Assembly: GCA_019914945.1 (NCBI GenBank)
Contig: CM034100.1
Location: 12,597,096 to 12,661,095, forward strand
Source of the DNA: Typha latifolia
Lineage: Eukaryota; Streptophyta; Magnoliopsida; Poales; Typhaceae
DNA: 64,000 nucleotides
Reading direction: 5' to 3'
Both the position numbers and the translations under genes were made by a program. The first letter of the stretch is position 1; every line of letters begins with the position of its first letter. The notes beneath the pieces were generated by a model. The model worked only from the letters and a program-made list of their open reading frames with translations, was not told the DNA's origin and did not search any database. Positions 1 to 12,294 of the stretch are shown one piece after another.

Positions 1-161
1 TATTAGATTAAAATATGTAGTCTCATTCATAATAGCCTTACATTTATATTTATATTTTATATAACTATTTTTAGTATATTATTATTGTCTAATAGTTTGT
101 ATAAAATAGAATACTAGACTTGCATATTATTTTTTATAATAGGATAATGACTATTTTGCAT

Positions 162-1200
162 ATAATTTGAAAAACCCCTAGACACAAGTATGTATCTAAA
201 TACTAGGCAATGATAACACTCGTTCGCTAAAGTAAAAGTTTGTAAAAATATTAAGAACGAAAGAACAGATGAACGCCAAGATTTTAACGTGGAAAAACCC
301 AAACGGGAAAAAACCACGGATCCAAACTCGGATCAAAACCAATCACTAGAATAGTAGCAGTTACAAGACTGACTCACAAAACAACCCATCGATCCAAACG
401 ACTTTGTTCTTCTCAGTCTTGCTCGCTAGAACCCACGATTCACTACTTCTCGTGATTCAAGTCCAACCTCAGTAACCCTCGAGATTGATCTTTCGTCTAG
501 ATAACCCTTAAGACGAAAGATTAACTTTTTAATGATGAGTGGAACCTTGTTAGTTGAAGAACCGATGTAGCCTCAAGAAGTCTCCTTCAATAATGCTTCT
601 TCAACCCCCCTAGAGATAGGGCATCACAATCCTCATATATGATATCCAAGATAGAGCCAAATCCAAGTCTTATCCATACTCACGAAAATCCAATTTTATC
701 AAACTTCATTGGTGCGTTCGAACGCGGCCCAGGTGCGTTCGAAAGGCATGACTTGATCTCAGGTACGTTCGAACGGGCCCGAGTGCGTTCGAACGCGACA
801 ACTTGAATTATTCAGGTTGCGTTCGAACGTGTTTGTGAACGCAGCTCTCGGTCTGTGTGAACGCAGTACCCGCGTTCGAACGCATTTGTGAACGCAGCTC
901 TTTATCTGTGTGAACGCAGATTCCGCGTTCGAACGCGTTTGTGAATGCTGCTCTCTGTCTATGTGAACACAGATTCTGTGTTCGAACGCGTTTCTGAACG
1001 CGGCTCTCTGTCTGTGTGAACACAGATTCCGCGTTCGAACGCGTTTGTGAACGCGATGTGAACTCAACGAGTTTCCTCCAATAATCTTGCAATTCTTCAA
1101 ACCAGAGATATTCTAGACTTGTGTAAATCTCATATACATAAAAAATACACTTAGAATATTTTGTACACAATTGCCAACAAATAAAAACCTAACATAATTT
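162..1200 (-). mobile_element. Unclassified TTCGAA-array element, copy 1, with target duplication
   Basis: A 1,025-bp insertion (169-1193) flanked by a perfect 7-bp direct repeat ATAATTT (162-168 and 1194-1200). The paired LTR at 7494-7507 has the same flanks joined without the insert, so it is a natural empty site. A second copy lies in opposite orientation at 52292-53476. Read in the direction of copy 2, the element begins GTTAGGTTTTTATTTG and ends CTAGGGGTTTTTC. These ends are not inverted repeats and not a clean TG...CA pair. No protein is convincingly encoded: open frames across 759-1170 only translate the repeat array. The class is unresolved; it could be a non-autonomous LTR-derived or retroposed element. 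Confidence 0.8.
822..1039. repeat. 53-bp tandem array centred on TTCGAA palindromes
   Basis: TTCGAA cores, mostly inside GCGTTCGAACGC, start at 822, 875, 928, 981 and 1034, an exact 53-bp spacing. Between them lies a GTGAACGC... segment related to CTCTGTCTGTGTGAAC. Four more TTCGAA sites occur irregularly at 715-800. Each core is self-complementary, so a single strand could fold into many small hairpins. Confidence 0.85.
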
Positions 1201-3372
1201 ATGATTAATTAAATAAAAGTAGGTATTACAAAATAAATATTAGTAATATTATTTTTTATAATTATATTTTTATTAAATCAAATATATATAATCATCTTTG
1301 GTTATTTACAAAAAGGAGATAAATTACTATTTACTTATTACTTATTCTATAATTAGCAAACTAGGATTTTTAATAAATAAATATAAATTATGATAATTAC
1401 ATATTAATATTATCGCAATTAAACTTATCCTATGAATCTAATCAATTTTATACCTAATAAAATATCCTATTTTACTCGAACGGATTATAATCAGATAAAC
1501 AACTAATTTTTTGTTACTTAAATATTTTCAGACTCCGACTCCCCTTATTTGAGACCCCATGGACCTTGCTAGTGATGTGTGACAGTTGATTGATAGATAT
1601 GAGGGATACGTGTATTGGGTCTTCTAATTAGAGGTGAGTAGTCTTATCCCTTAGACGCCTTTCTCAAATTAGGATATATATATATATATATGTATAATTA
1701 TGTATATGCATATTTTAGCTTCTAACATGATTATATGACCTTATCTAGAGATGATTTCTGTTGAGCATATTTTATCATTCATTTGATTAGACTGATTTGG
1801 GATATGAGTATGCTGATGATATATAGAGATGATTGGAGATGATTATACTATTATGACTTTTTGTTTGGATGATCTCTAGCATGAGTATGCATATGATAGA
1901 CTAGCAAAGATATACATGTGTTAGATATATATGTTAGATATATGGTTGGAGACTATATTACATTATTTTCCTCTTGACTTCCTTACCACCTAAATTCCTG
2001 ATGTGCATGAATTGCTATAGTACTGGATATATACACGTGATCTATCATATAGAAGAATATGTATAAATCTCATTGATAGAAAAGTTGATAGAAAAAGCAT
2101 GAGGGTACCCGAGTAGGCATCGGGTTAAGGGCCGCCTGGAGTGATGATTATGGTTATTGATATGCGATATCTTGTGGCCTACGTTCGAGGTCAGTTGAGT
2201 TTGTGCGCACAAACAATCGGACACTTGCCGTTCACTAGGGCATGCGTGTGGCGAGTTACGCTCATGTGATTTCTATTAACTGGTGGGGTACCAGCTCTAG
2301 ATAGATTTTGATATATCCTTAGCGTATGACAGTGTATGATTATTACTAAGATACTCCTAGGATATGGTAGGGTATACTTTAAGCCTACAGGTAGGATGTT
2401 GAGATTGAGTACCGAGTGTTGACTGTGCATAGTGGTCTAGAATGATGATGACGTATAGAGCTGACATTGATGACTGAGATGTTGAGAAATACATATGATT
2501 TTATTATCATCTGATTACCTGATTATTGAGTGGTCAATATACATTATATATGGTTGCATTTTGTACAATAGCATGGTTATGGTCGGTATGCATCATGTGT
2601 CATATTTGAGAGAGAGTTATGATGATAGTATGACATGGTGATCTAGTTATTCATTGTCAAGAATTTTATACTTTTATCGGTTATGACATGTTATCCACTT
2701 TTCAATTATGTATTATTAAGAAACATTTATGTATTCATTCATGACATGATACTCTTTCTAATTTATATTATCCAGTATATGATTTATTTTCTGTTTGGCA
2801 TCACTGATTCGGGGTAAAGTCTATTTACTAGGCTTTTCTCTCATGACTCTCTTTATTTTTTTCTAACTCCCCAAGATATTATAGTACGTGATAGCGACTT
2901 GAGATATCCTAAGGAGATATTTTAGAGCAAAGATGAGATGAGCTATAGACATGAGATGGTATAGAAGATAATTTAACCAAATATTGAGTTATACTATTAT
3001 TTGATATTTGTACTTCGTTGTATAGATGATGATTTATATAACACATGTTAGATTATAGTGTACTAGTGTATTAGTTGTTTTAGTTGTATCTTAATAGTTT
3101 GTCGTGGCCTGTGTAGGTCCTGCCAGATTATGTAGTGGTCTAGTATAAATTATTGTGGACTTAGATATTCATATATTAATAGGTTTATTTGGTGTTGGAT
3201 TAAGTGAGCATGGTTATGTTAGTAGGTTTTATTTGATGATGTCATGATTATATGTGTACAGGAGTGTATCTGTACGTGACGGGCCCTGCTAGACCTGTTG
3301 CGTGCATTGCGCGTGCCGTGTGGGCGCATGGGTGTGCACGTTCTCGTAACGAGCGGGGGCATTACAATTTAG

Positions 3373-3384
3373 GTGGTATTAGAG
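3373..3384 (+). other. Primer-binding site of element A
   Basis: TGGTATTAGAGC differs at one base from TGGTATCAGAGC, the complement of the 3' end of plant initiator tRNA-Met. It lies six bases after the LTR end at 3366, which fixes the element's orientation as +. Confidence 0.75.
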
Positions 3385-6300
3385 CCTAGGTTTAAGGATG
3401 ATCTAGCAAACCATCAAGTACACTAGTTGTCGATTTTATTTAGGGTTGCAGAGGTAGTTGATCTCGATGAGTTAGGTATTAATTGGTTGAGATAGAAGTC
3501 TAGGTTATGATGTTGTGGTTCTAAAATTTTGATACTTGGTGATATCGATAGAAATTATAATTTAGGATCTTTGTGGATTGAGAATTCATCAGAGCTACCA
3601 ATGAACAGGTAAATAATAATAATATTATTATATCATGCATTGATGTACTATAGAGGACATATATTGATATTGATGTGTTATAATCTATGGAGCGTAATAT
3701 TGGAGATGTATACATGTTCATATGATGTGCAGAAGGGTTATTATTAGTAGATTTGAGGTTATTCTGAATAAATATAGCATATTTTGGATTTTGATCTTTT
3801 CATGAATATGCTTGAGATTAGGAAATGATATAAAGGACACAAGTGGAGAGAGACTATTTTGATTCTTTATGTGAATTATAATTATTAATTTTGGATTGTA
3901 AGATACTTGTGTTAGTAGGTATAAAATTTTGATTGTATCGACAAGATGGGTGATTTCGTAGGGATATGTTTGTCTAACAATATTGTTAGAGGATTAACGT
4001 CTCTTTTAAATTTTTAAGTTGATAATTACCAAGTAGGGTAATAAGCATAAGAAATATGACATGGATATAGTTATTAGATTATGAATGATTTTAGTAGTTG
4101 AGACTTAATATATGTATTTCTGGATGACATGAAAGTAGGTTTAGTTTAGAAATTTCTAATTATATGAATATGATTAGATAGAAAGAATGCGAATGACATG
4201 AACTATATAGGGTGATAGTAATTGCTAAGATGGTAGCATTATTGATATACCTTGTATGACAGTGAAAGATGTTTTACCGATTTATTTTTGACATCGATTT
4301 AGAGGATAAGAATGTTATAGCAAGTTGATTATGTGTTTTTTATGATATTAGATTTGAGTCGAAAATATGTAGATTTATATTTTATTTACGATTATTATAT
4401 GGTACGGATGATGTTGTAGAATAATTTTGAATTATTCAGTTTATGTGGTGAACTTTGTTCGGAGGATGTAATACAATATTAAAACTTTTGAGGGATTATC
4501 AGGTTTAGGTGATTTATTTACTAGAAATGTGATGATGATTTTTTTTGACATGGATATTAAACTGGATATTACAATATTGTCTTGATGATACAATTAGAGA
4601 GGTATTTAGATAGAATTGTATATGGAGTATATGACAGATATGTCTATGCATTATGATCGATTTGGAAGTTGAACTAATTACTTCATAGGACAAATCATAT
4701 TCAGTGTATTGATAGATGTTTATTATACTGTTAGATGATAAATAGATAATAATGTATAGAAAGTGGCTATATTGGCATTTATATAACCTTTGACTTCGTG
4801 TTAAATTATTATTAGAAATTATTGAGCGAGCTTTTTGAATGATGAGATTGATTTTAAATAATTGTGACGACGTATGGGTTTGTATTTGAGTTTTAAGATA
4901 AAGATATCTGATTGAGAGATGATGATTATAGGATTGATTACTTCTATTATAATTTGTGAATTTTTGATTTGTAATGAATTACAGAATTCAGGATATGTGT
5001 TAATTTAAAATAAAAGAAAAGATATGTTAATGAGATTGATAATTATTATTCTTGGGCGTCTTGTTATCCATATGAATAAGTTGATTTCAGATGTTTTATT
5101 AGCAGATCATATTATAATAATATAAATAACTCAGGAGATTGATCTTAGTAGCTTATTAGTTCATGGATAGTACCTTTGTGGATTTATCTAAATTGTGTGT
5201 ATGTATGTAGTCTTAAAGATCGAGTATGATGGATTAGTAAATACTTGGAACTGTATTAGTTACTTAATGTCACGTTGATGTCATTGAGTATATGCTAATA
5301 GCCTTTGGAAATGGATTGATATTATGGATGGAGTTCTATATTGTCAAGTGATTAAAAAGATGGTTGGATTATTTGGCAGAATTTACTAGAAAGTCATTGC
5401 ATTTGAATATCATTAAATAAAGATTTTAGTGGATATTTTAGTAGCAATAGTAATTGAGTTGATCATGATTAAATTGGAACTATATGAATCAATGGATACA
5501 TAGTTTGGATACGGAAAACAATTGATAAAAAAGAGCACTATAAAATTTTATCATGTATGTTTCTTGAGGTAGTTTGAATTTAACCATTCAAATATTGCAG
5601 GTTAAAGAGGAAGATAATGTAGGGAATTAGAAGGTTATTTAAAATTTTATTTGATGTTGTAATATGATTAACATTGATAGGTTGGATCTGATGAGTTGTG
5701 TGTTATTCTGAAAAATGTATTATGAACATAAACTGTGATTTAATAGTTCTATACGGATAGGTGTGATCTCTTTGGATATCTTTGGATAAGAGAAATTAGT
5801 AATTTGCAAAATAGTTTAAGTATATGAACATTGTATCTTTGGATAAGAGAATTTCTACTAATGTCTAGGAACAGAATAATTTCCAAGTATTTGATGATAG
5901 CAGAGTGGTTATGAGTGAAAATTGGGATCAGCGAGAAATGTATTTTGGAAAAGGAGTTAGAATTTAGTGTTTTGCTCATTCCATGGCATAGTATATATTT
6001 ACCGTTCTACCCAGTATTAGTGATAATATTGATGGATGATCGTTTGAGCATGTTTAGGTATTGGAGTATATATTCAGTAAGTTGGAGATAATTTTCTTAA
6101 ATAGGTTGTATTATATTGTCATAGGTGTTTATGGCATTACATTGTTATATGGTTTCAGTTAATAGAATAAGTGATAGTTTTGGACAAGTTGAGGTATTTT
6201 GGAGTAGAACATGACACTTTTTATATTATAGAATCAGTGTACGTTCTTTCTTGCAGATCAGAAGTATTATCGATGTCCATGGATATAGTATGCCTAGATT

Positions 6301-6501
6301 TAGGAAATTTTTTTTATATATATGGGAGTTACTTGGGGTTGTGTAATGTTAGGAGTTAGTAAGTTAGTAAACGAAGTATGAGTTATGGATTTGAAAAAGT
6401 GAGATTAGACAATTGTCGATTTGATTAGAAGATAGTGAAACTAGATATGTTGATTTTCTTATAATACCAGTGTGATTTAAATTTTGGGGTCAAAATTTTA
6501 T

Positions 6502-6516
6502 AGGGGGAAAGAAAAA
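6502..6516 (+). other. Polypurine tract of element A
   Basis: AGGGGGAAAGAAAAA directly precedes TGTAACAACC, the start of the 3' LTR. This is the expected plus-strand priming site and marks the boundary between the internal region and the LTR. Confidence 0.75.
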
Positions 6517-6773
6517 TGTAACAACCTATATTTGGAAAAAATAATAAAAAAATCAAAATATATTATGGGCACAACATGGCTGGCCATAGTGTGGCCGGCC
6601 TCGTGCCCTTGCAAATGGGTAGCGTTCCGGCTATGGCGGGCCCAAGCACCGCCCCAGCCACCGCCAACCCCCCACTGCCTCTCTCTCTTCCTCTAAATCT
6701 CTCTTCCTCTCTCTCTCTTTTTCGGTCTCTCTCTCTCTCTCTCTTTTTCGGTCTCTCTCTCTCTCTCTCTTTT

Positions 6774-6811
<38 letters not shown>

Positions 6812-7932
6812 CCTACCGACGTCGGCCTACAGCCACCGCCGCTGCCTCCACTGACGCGGTGAGCCTCCTCCCTCCTCCTCCTCTCTCTTTCTCTCGCTTG
6901 CACTCTTGGGCTCGGGCTCGCAGGAGCCGAGCCGCCGACGAGTGGCCAGCCGCTGGCTAGCCACTAGCAGCCGGTGCCCTCCCCGCTGGCGCCAAGTCCT
7001 CCTCCTCCCTTCCTTTCTTTTCTTCTTCTCTTCTCTTCTTTTCCTTTCTTCTTTCTTCTTTCTTCTTTCTTCTTCTCCATTCACAGTTCCTTCTCCTCCT
7101 CTTGCTGCAAAGCAAATAGTGCTAGGCCGAGCCTAGCACTGTAGCAAAGAGGATTATTTTTTTTATATATAATTATTTTATAATGTTAGGTAAAATAGTC
7201 TATTTAGATAAGTAATTATTTTGATAATTTACACTCACTAATATAATTTTACAAAGTATTTTTAGTATAATAATTTATTAATTTTAATTATAAATATTGC
7301 CTATAAATATATTTATAGTTTATTTATTATTTATTAGATTAAAATATGTAGTCTCATTCATAATAATCTTACATTTATATTTATATTTTATATAACTATT
7401 TTTAGTATATTATTATTGTCTAATAGTTTGTATAAAATGGAATACTCGACTTGCATATTATTTTTGTATAATAGGATAATGACTATTTTGCATATAATTT
7501 ATGATTAATTAAATAAAAATAGGTATTACAAAATAAGTATTAATAAATTATTTTTTTATAATTATATTTTCATTAAATCATATATATATAGTCATTTTTG
7601 GTTATTTAAAAAAAGGAGATAAATTACTATTTACTTATTACTTATTCTATAATTAGCAAACTAGGATTTTTAGTAAATAAATATAAATTATGGTAATTGC
7701 ATATTAATATTATCACAATTAAACTTATCCTATGAAATCTAATAAATTTTATACCTAATAAAATATCATATTTTACTCGAACAGATTATAATCGGATAAA
7801 CAACTAATTTTATGTTAATTAAATATTTTCAGACTCCGAACCCCCTTATTTGAGATCCCGTGGACCTTGCGTGTGTTGGGTCTTCTAATCAGAGGTGAGT
7901 AGTCTTATCCCTTAGACGACTTTCTTAAATTA

Positions 7933-7972
<40 letters not shown>

Positions 7973-8175
7973 GCATGTTTTGGCTTCTAGCATGATTATA
8001 TGACCTTATCTAGAGATAATTTCAATTGAGCATATTTTACCATGCATTTGATTAGACTGATTTGGGATATGAGTATGCTGATGATATATAGAGATGATTG
8101 GAGATGATTATACTATTATGACTTTTTGTTTGGATGATCTCTAGCATGAGTATGCATGTGATAGACTAGCAGCGA
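6517..8175 (+). mobile_element. Element A, 3' LTR (truncated)
   Basis: Starts TGTAACAACC right after the polypurine tract. Bases 7332-8175 match the 5' LTR. The match stops near 8175, where chromovirus B begins, so about 1.4 kb of this LTR is missing. The first 800 bases are GC-rich and contain CT microsatellites and CT/TTC tracts (6676-6811 and about 7005-7080). Short open frames there on both strands translate simple repeats (SLSLSL, RERERE) and are not genes. Confidence 0.75.
6676..6811. repeat. (CT)n microsatellite with TTTTTCGGT interruptions
   Basis: Runs of CT are broken by TTTTTCGGTCTCTC units about 30 bases apart, so the tract is both a dinucleotide repeat and a short higher-order repeat. 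It lies in the GC-rich part of the element A LTR. Confidence 0.9.
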
Positions 8176-11109
8176 TATAGATTATGTGGATGAGTTTTTG
8201 GAGAAACAACAAAGTGGTGTAGTTTGATAGAGGTAAGTCCCAACTAACCCCGACATTAGAACCAATGGTGGGGCTACTTGGTGCACGTGATGAGGCCTAC
8301 CTTTTTCAAATGGGATCAACTGAACTTGAGCCGAACTCGAGCTCAACTACACCTATTATATTGCTGGACTTACTTGCTAAATTTTCAAATCTATTTGAGG
8401 AACTGAAGGCGCTGCCGCTGGTTAGATAATTAGAGAAGCCGATCATTATATAGAGATCATTTCGGGGTCTAAACTGGCGAACATGAGTCCTTATTGATAC
8501 CCTCATGTCCAAAAAGGAGATTATTTCAAAGATGGTTGCTGAAATGCTAGAGCAACAAATTATCCAACCAAGTCGCAGCTCATACTCTTCGGTGTTGTTT
8601 GTACGAAAGAAAGATAAAGCATGGCACTTTTGTGTTGACTATCGGACATTAAACGCTATTATGGTCAAAGACAGGTATCCCATTTCAAACATCGAGGAGC
8701 TACTGGAGAAACTTGTAAGGGCTACTATATTCAACAAACTTGATCTCAAGGTCAGCTATCACCAAATCAGAGTTTACTCGGTGGACGTACATAAAACAGT
8801 GTTTTCGACTTTAAATGACCATACGAGTTTGGAGTGATGCCGTTCAACCTCACAAATGCTCTAGAAACTTTTTAAGTTGTTATGAATAATGTGTTTAGAC
8901 CTCTGTTGTGTCGGTACGTGCTAGTATTTTTTTTACGATATTTTGGTGTATAGCAAGATTGAGAAAGATCACATTGAACATCTTTGCAAAGTGCTGAATT
9001 TGCTAAGATTGAACCATCTCAAAGTGAAGATATCAAAGTGCCTATAGGGAAGACCACAAGTGGAGTATCTCGACTGGCCGCAAACGAAGACGGTGCGAAC
9101 ATTTCGCGGTTTTGTTGGGCTGACCGGCTACTACCATCGATTTGTCACTGGGTATGGGAAGATTGTTGCTCCACTTACTACTTTACTAAGGAAGAATGCA
9201 TTTGAGTGGACCGAAGAAGCAATGACGGCATTCAAAAATCTGAAATTTGCTATGACATCGGCACCTGTTTTAGCCTTACTTGACTTTTATAAACGCTTTG
9301 TTGTTGAATGCGACGCATCGGCAGTGGGCATATGTGCTATTCTAATGCAAGAGGGCAGATCTATAGCATTCTTAAGCAAAGCCTTGTCCCAGAAATCACA
9401 GCAAATGATGACATATGAGAGGGAAATGCTTGCTATACCCTATGCGGTCACAAAGTGGATACCGTATTTGATAAAGCGCCAGTTTGTGATTCGGACCAAT
9501 CAAAGAAGTCTTCCTTACTTCGTGGGACAGTGAATCCGTACCCCAACACAACAACGATAGGTGACTAAACTTTTGGGCTATGACTATGAGATGCAATACA
9601 AAAATGGAACAAAAAGTTGAACGGCAAATGCCTTATCACGCCAACCCGATGCCGCAGAATTTGTGGCTTTATCAGCGCCCACATTTGCTTTCCTTGATGA
9701 GCTCAAAAATGCAAGTGCTGCTGATCCAGAAACTCACAAGTTGCTATAGAAAATTGAGGATGATCTAGCGAGTCACACCGAGTTAGAGAATCAAGCCGTC
9801 TTGTTGATCGATTGGGATGCATACTCCAGAGGTGGGCGATGAATTATAATCCAGATTACTAAAGCACTTCCATGCTACTCCAGAGGTGGGCCATGAAGGC
9901 ATCTTAAGGACATACAAGTGTATATCGCAGAGCTGCACACGATCTGGACTAAAGAGGGACGTAAGAGCATACATCCAAGCATGCCAAACGTGTCAACAGG
10001 CAAAGAATGATACATTGAAGCTAGCTAGATGTCTCCAACCCTTGCCCGTGCCGGATAGCATATGGGAGGACATATCCATTGATTTCATAGAAGGTCTACC
10101 ACTAGTACGTGGGTACTCAGTAATTTTTGTTGTGGTGGATAGGTTGAGTAAATATGCACATTTCTTGGTTTTGACGCATCCATTCTCCATCAAATCAATA
10201 ACTTTTTGTTCATGATGCGGCAAAATTGCATGGCATGCCTCAATCTATGTATTTGATTTGTGACCGTATCTTTCTCAATGAATTTTGGATAAAATATTTC
10301 AGATTGTAGGAGACTCGACTAAACCTTAGTTCGGCCTATCATTTGTAGAGAGATGGCCAAACAGAGGTGGTCAATCGGGGGATCAAACAATACCTCTGAT
10401 GCTTTGTAGGCGAGAGACTAAGGCGCTGGTTGGACTTTCTACCAAGGGCAGAGTGGTCATATAACACCACTCATAACCGTAGCATAGACATACATGATGC
10501 CATTTGAGGCGATGTATGAGAGGTTGGCGCCGATTTTGAGGACTTTTGACCTAGTAGCATCATTGATGAGAACGGAGGCTGATTTGGACCTTATGAATCG
10601 AGACCAAACCTTGAGGAGGCTGCAGACATGGCTCAAGCTTAAATTCGCATGAAACATAGCAAATCAGAGAAGGCGACCTAATCTATGTGTGGGTTCAACC
10701 ATACTGACAGATTACTTTGAGACCCATAAAGAACTAGAAATTGGTGAACCGATTCTTTGGACCCTTTTAGGTGTTAGAGCGAGTTGGACTAGTTGCATAT
10801 TGACTTGAGCTACCAGAGGGATCGTAGATTCAATCCATTTTTCATGTATCACTCCTATGAGCACAAATTTGACCTAGCTAGATTGTAGGAGCTAATTTAT
10901 CTCAGCCTGTGGATGAGGTCCAGATTATGCAGCCGGTTTGTATCTTAGCTTGATGACGATGGCATCACGGAAGGCGACTTGAGACGGAGATACTAGTTGA
11001 GTGGCTCAGTAGGCACTCGAATGAGGCGACATGGGAGCTCGAGTCCGACATGGCGGATTGCTTTCTAGACTTTGCACCTTGAAGTCAAGGTGGTGGAAGC
11101 GCAGTGGGT
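8176..11109 (+). mobile_element. Ty3 chromovirus B, degraded pol
   Basis: Remains of a chromovirus polyprotein in the normal order. Reverse transcriptase lies at about 8365-9180 (YSSVLFVRKKD, FCVDYRTLNA, FNKLDL, YHQIRV). RNase H lies at 9200-9532 (VECDASAVGI, SKALSQKSQ). Zinc-finger and core integrase lie at 9886-10220 (CQTCQQAK, ISIDFIEGLP, VVVDRLSKYAHF). A C-terminal chromodomain remnant lies at about 10930-11085 (EILVEWLSRHSNEATWELE). Gag and protease are absent; the left edge abuts the broken LTR of element A. Frameshifts and stops separate the blocks. The reverse transcriptase active-site motif reads FFYD instead of FFDD, so one catalytic aspartate is lost. It resembles chromovirus C at 28973-35353, to which it is clearly related. 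Confidence 0.85.
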
Positions 11110-11900
11110 TGTTGTGGTTCAGCTTGACCAAGCCTAGGCTACCCACAATGCATTGGGCTCGGCGCCAAGGGGAGGGGGTTTACATTTCAGGCCTTGATAT
11201 TTATCTATTTATTTTCCGCATTGTTTTGCTCATTAGTTGTTGTTTTGCATTTTAGACCCTATGGGTCAAATCATTTGCTTAAGTGATTAGTGTGGACTAG
11301 AGAGGACTTGTATTAGTCGGACCTAAGCCTATGAGGCTCAACTGACTTGAGTTAGACATGTAGCCACCTACAAAACAAATGTGGTGCACACCTAGTCAGA
11401 TTATCAATGAATGAACTTGTCCTCTTCCTCTTTGACCTAGCTCCTCCCCCTTCTCTTTCAACCTAGGTGAGGTCAACCGCTGCTGGTTACTGAGCTACCT
11501 ACCCCTTTTGTTTGGTTGCCCCTCTTGTCCCAAAGAAACAACCCACTTCCCTCTCCTTTTCTCTGCTTTGTGCAGCACCACTACCTTCCTCACACCACCA
11601 TTACTCTACCTCCACCTTACATAGCTGAGCTCCACCATATCCACCACTCAAGCACCATCTTGATGATCCATTCCGATAGATCATTTTTGTCACGTCTGAT
11701 CTACCAAACTCCCAAATAGCAACTGATTCCAACGGTCGGATCGCTACTTAGATCTTAAATTTAGTATTTGCGGATACTTTCGGGATCCCAAATATTCCTT
11801 GTAATCTAATTCTAAGTTCAGATTTGGGCTTTCCATAATTTTGTGAGTTGAAATGTATATTTAGTTTTGAATTACGGTAACTTACAAACCCAGAATCTAT
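11110..11900 (+). mobile_element. Probable 3' LTR of chromovirus B
   Basis: The chromodomain stop near 11080 is followed by a purine-rich tract (AAGGTGGTGGAAGCGCAGTGGG), then TGTTGTGG at 11110. Element C has the same arrangement: chromodomain stop, AAGGTGGGGG-type tract, LTR. The right end is not defined because no second LTR copy is present. The 3' limit given is only where a MITE begins. Confidence 0.5.
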
Positions 11901-11924
11901 CAGAGATATCTATAGGGTTATGGG

Positions 11925-12294
11925 TAGGGGTGTAAACGAGTCAAGCATGAGCACTCAACTTGAAATTAATTTCAAGCCTAATCATGTTATTCAGGCTTAG
12001 CTCGACTCAAGTTGACCTAAGCTTGAGTTGAGCCAACTGACCCTAAGCTGAGTCGGAATTTATAATCGAGCCTATTTTTAAGCCAAACTCAAATCGAGCT
12101 TAAAGATCTAATGGTGTATAGATATACTTATATATAATAAATATTAATAAAAAAATTGAGCCGAGTGTGAGCGAGTCGACTCTGTCTTAGGCTTGGCTCG
12201 AAATTCAATTTGAGCCCACAAATCTATTTAGGCTTAGCTTAGTCCAAGAGGAGCCAAGTTGAGCCCAAGCAACTTATTTATTTTGATACCCCTA
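11925..12294. mobile_element. hAT-like MITE (TAGGGGTGTAAACGAG family)
   Basis: A 370-bp element starting TAGGGGTGTAAACGAG and ending ATACCCCTA, giving 9-bp terminal inverted repeats with one mismatch. It is flanked by 8-bp repeats GTTATGGG and ACTATGGG (6 of 8 identical), the length expected for hAT insertions. The interior is rich in GAGCC/GGCTC words, so it can fold on itself. No transposase is encoded. Non-autonomous elements of this type are widespread in angiosperms. Confidence 0.7.

Larger units (their letters stand above)
1..3366 (+). mobile_element. Ty3-type element A, 5' LTR (left end outside window)
   Basis: Long terminal repeat of a decayed Ty3-type retrotransposon. Bases 1-168 and 1194 to about 1905 match 7332 to about 8175, the 3' LTR of the same element, interrupted only by the insertion at 169-1193. 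The LTR ends at 3366 in CATTACA and is followed within seven bases by a primer-binding site. Adding the shared part to the parts unique to each copy gives an LTR of roughly 3.2 kb, which is long and fits Del/Tekay-type plant elements by length only. The text is dominated by A and T, as expected from decay of methylated C. No coding capacity is visible. Confidence 0.75.
3367..6516 (+). mobile_element. Element A internal region, fully decayed
   Basis: This 3.15-kb stretch runs from the primer-binding site to the polypurine tract of element A. It should once have held gag-pol, but every frame is broken by frequent stops and I can recognise no protease, reverse transcriptase or integrase motif. 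It is strongly T-rich and C-poor on the + strand, consistent with prolonged C-to-T decay of methylated DNA. Its length is also short for a full gag-pol region, so it may derive from a non-autonomous or deleted member. I see no host gene here. Confidence 0.6.

Noticed and set aside
759..1170. Open frames of 113-120 codons across the TTCGAA array, mirrored at 52386-52712
   Set aside because: The frames arise because the 53-bp palindromic array lacks stops; they overlap in different frames and encode repeats of the array. Substitutions between copies do not follow a codon pattern.
6631..7136. Open frames on both strands in the GC-rich, CT-repeat zone of the element A LTR
   Set aside because: They translate simple repeats (SLSLSL, RERERE, SSPFF) and lie inside an LTR whose partner shows no coding conservation.
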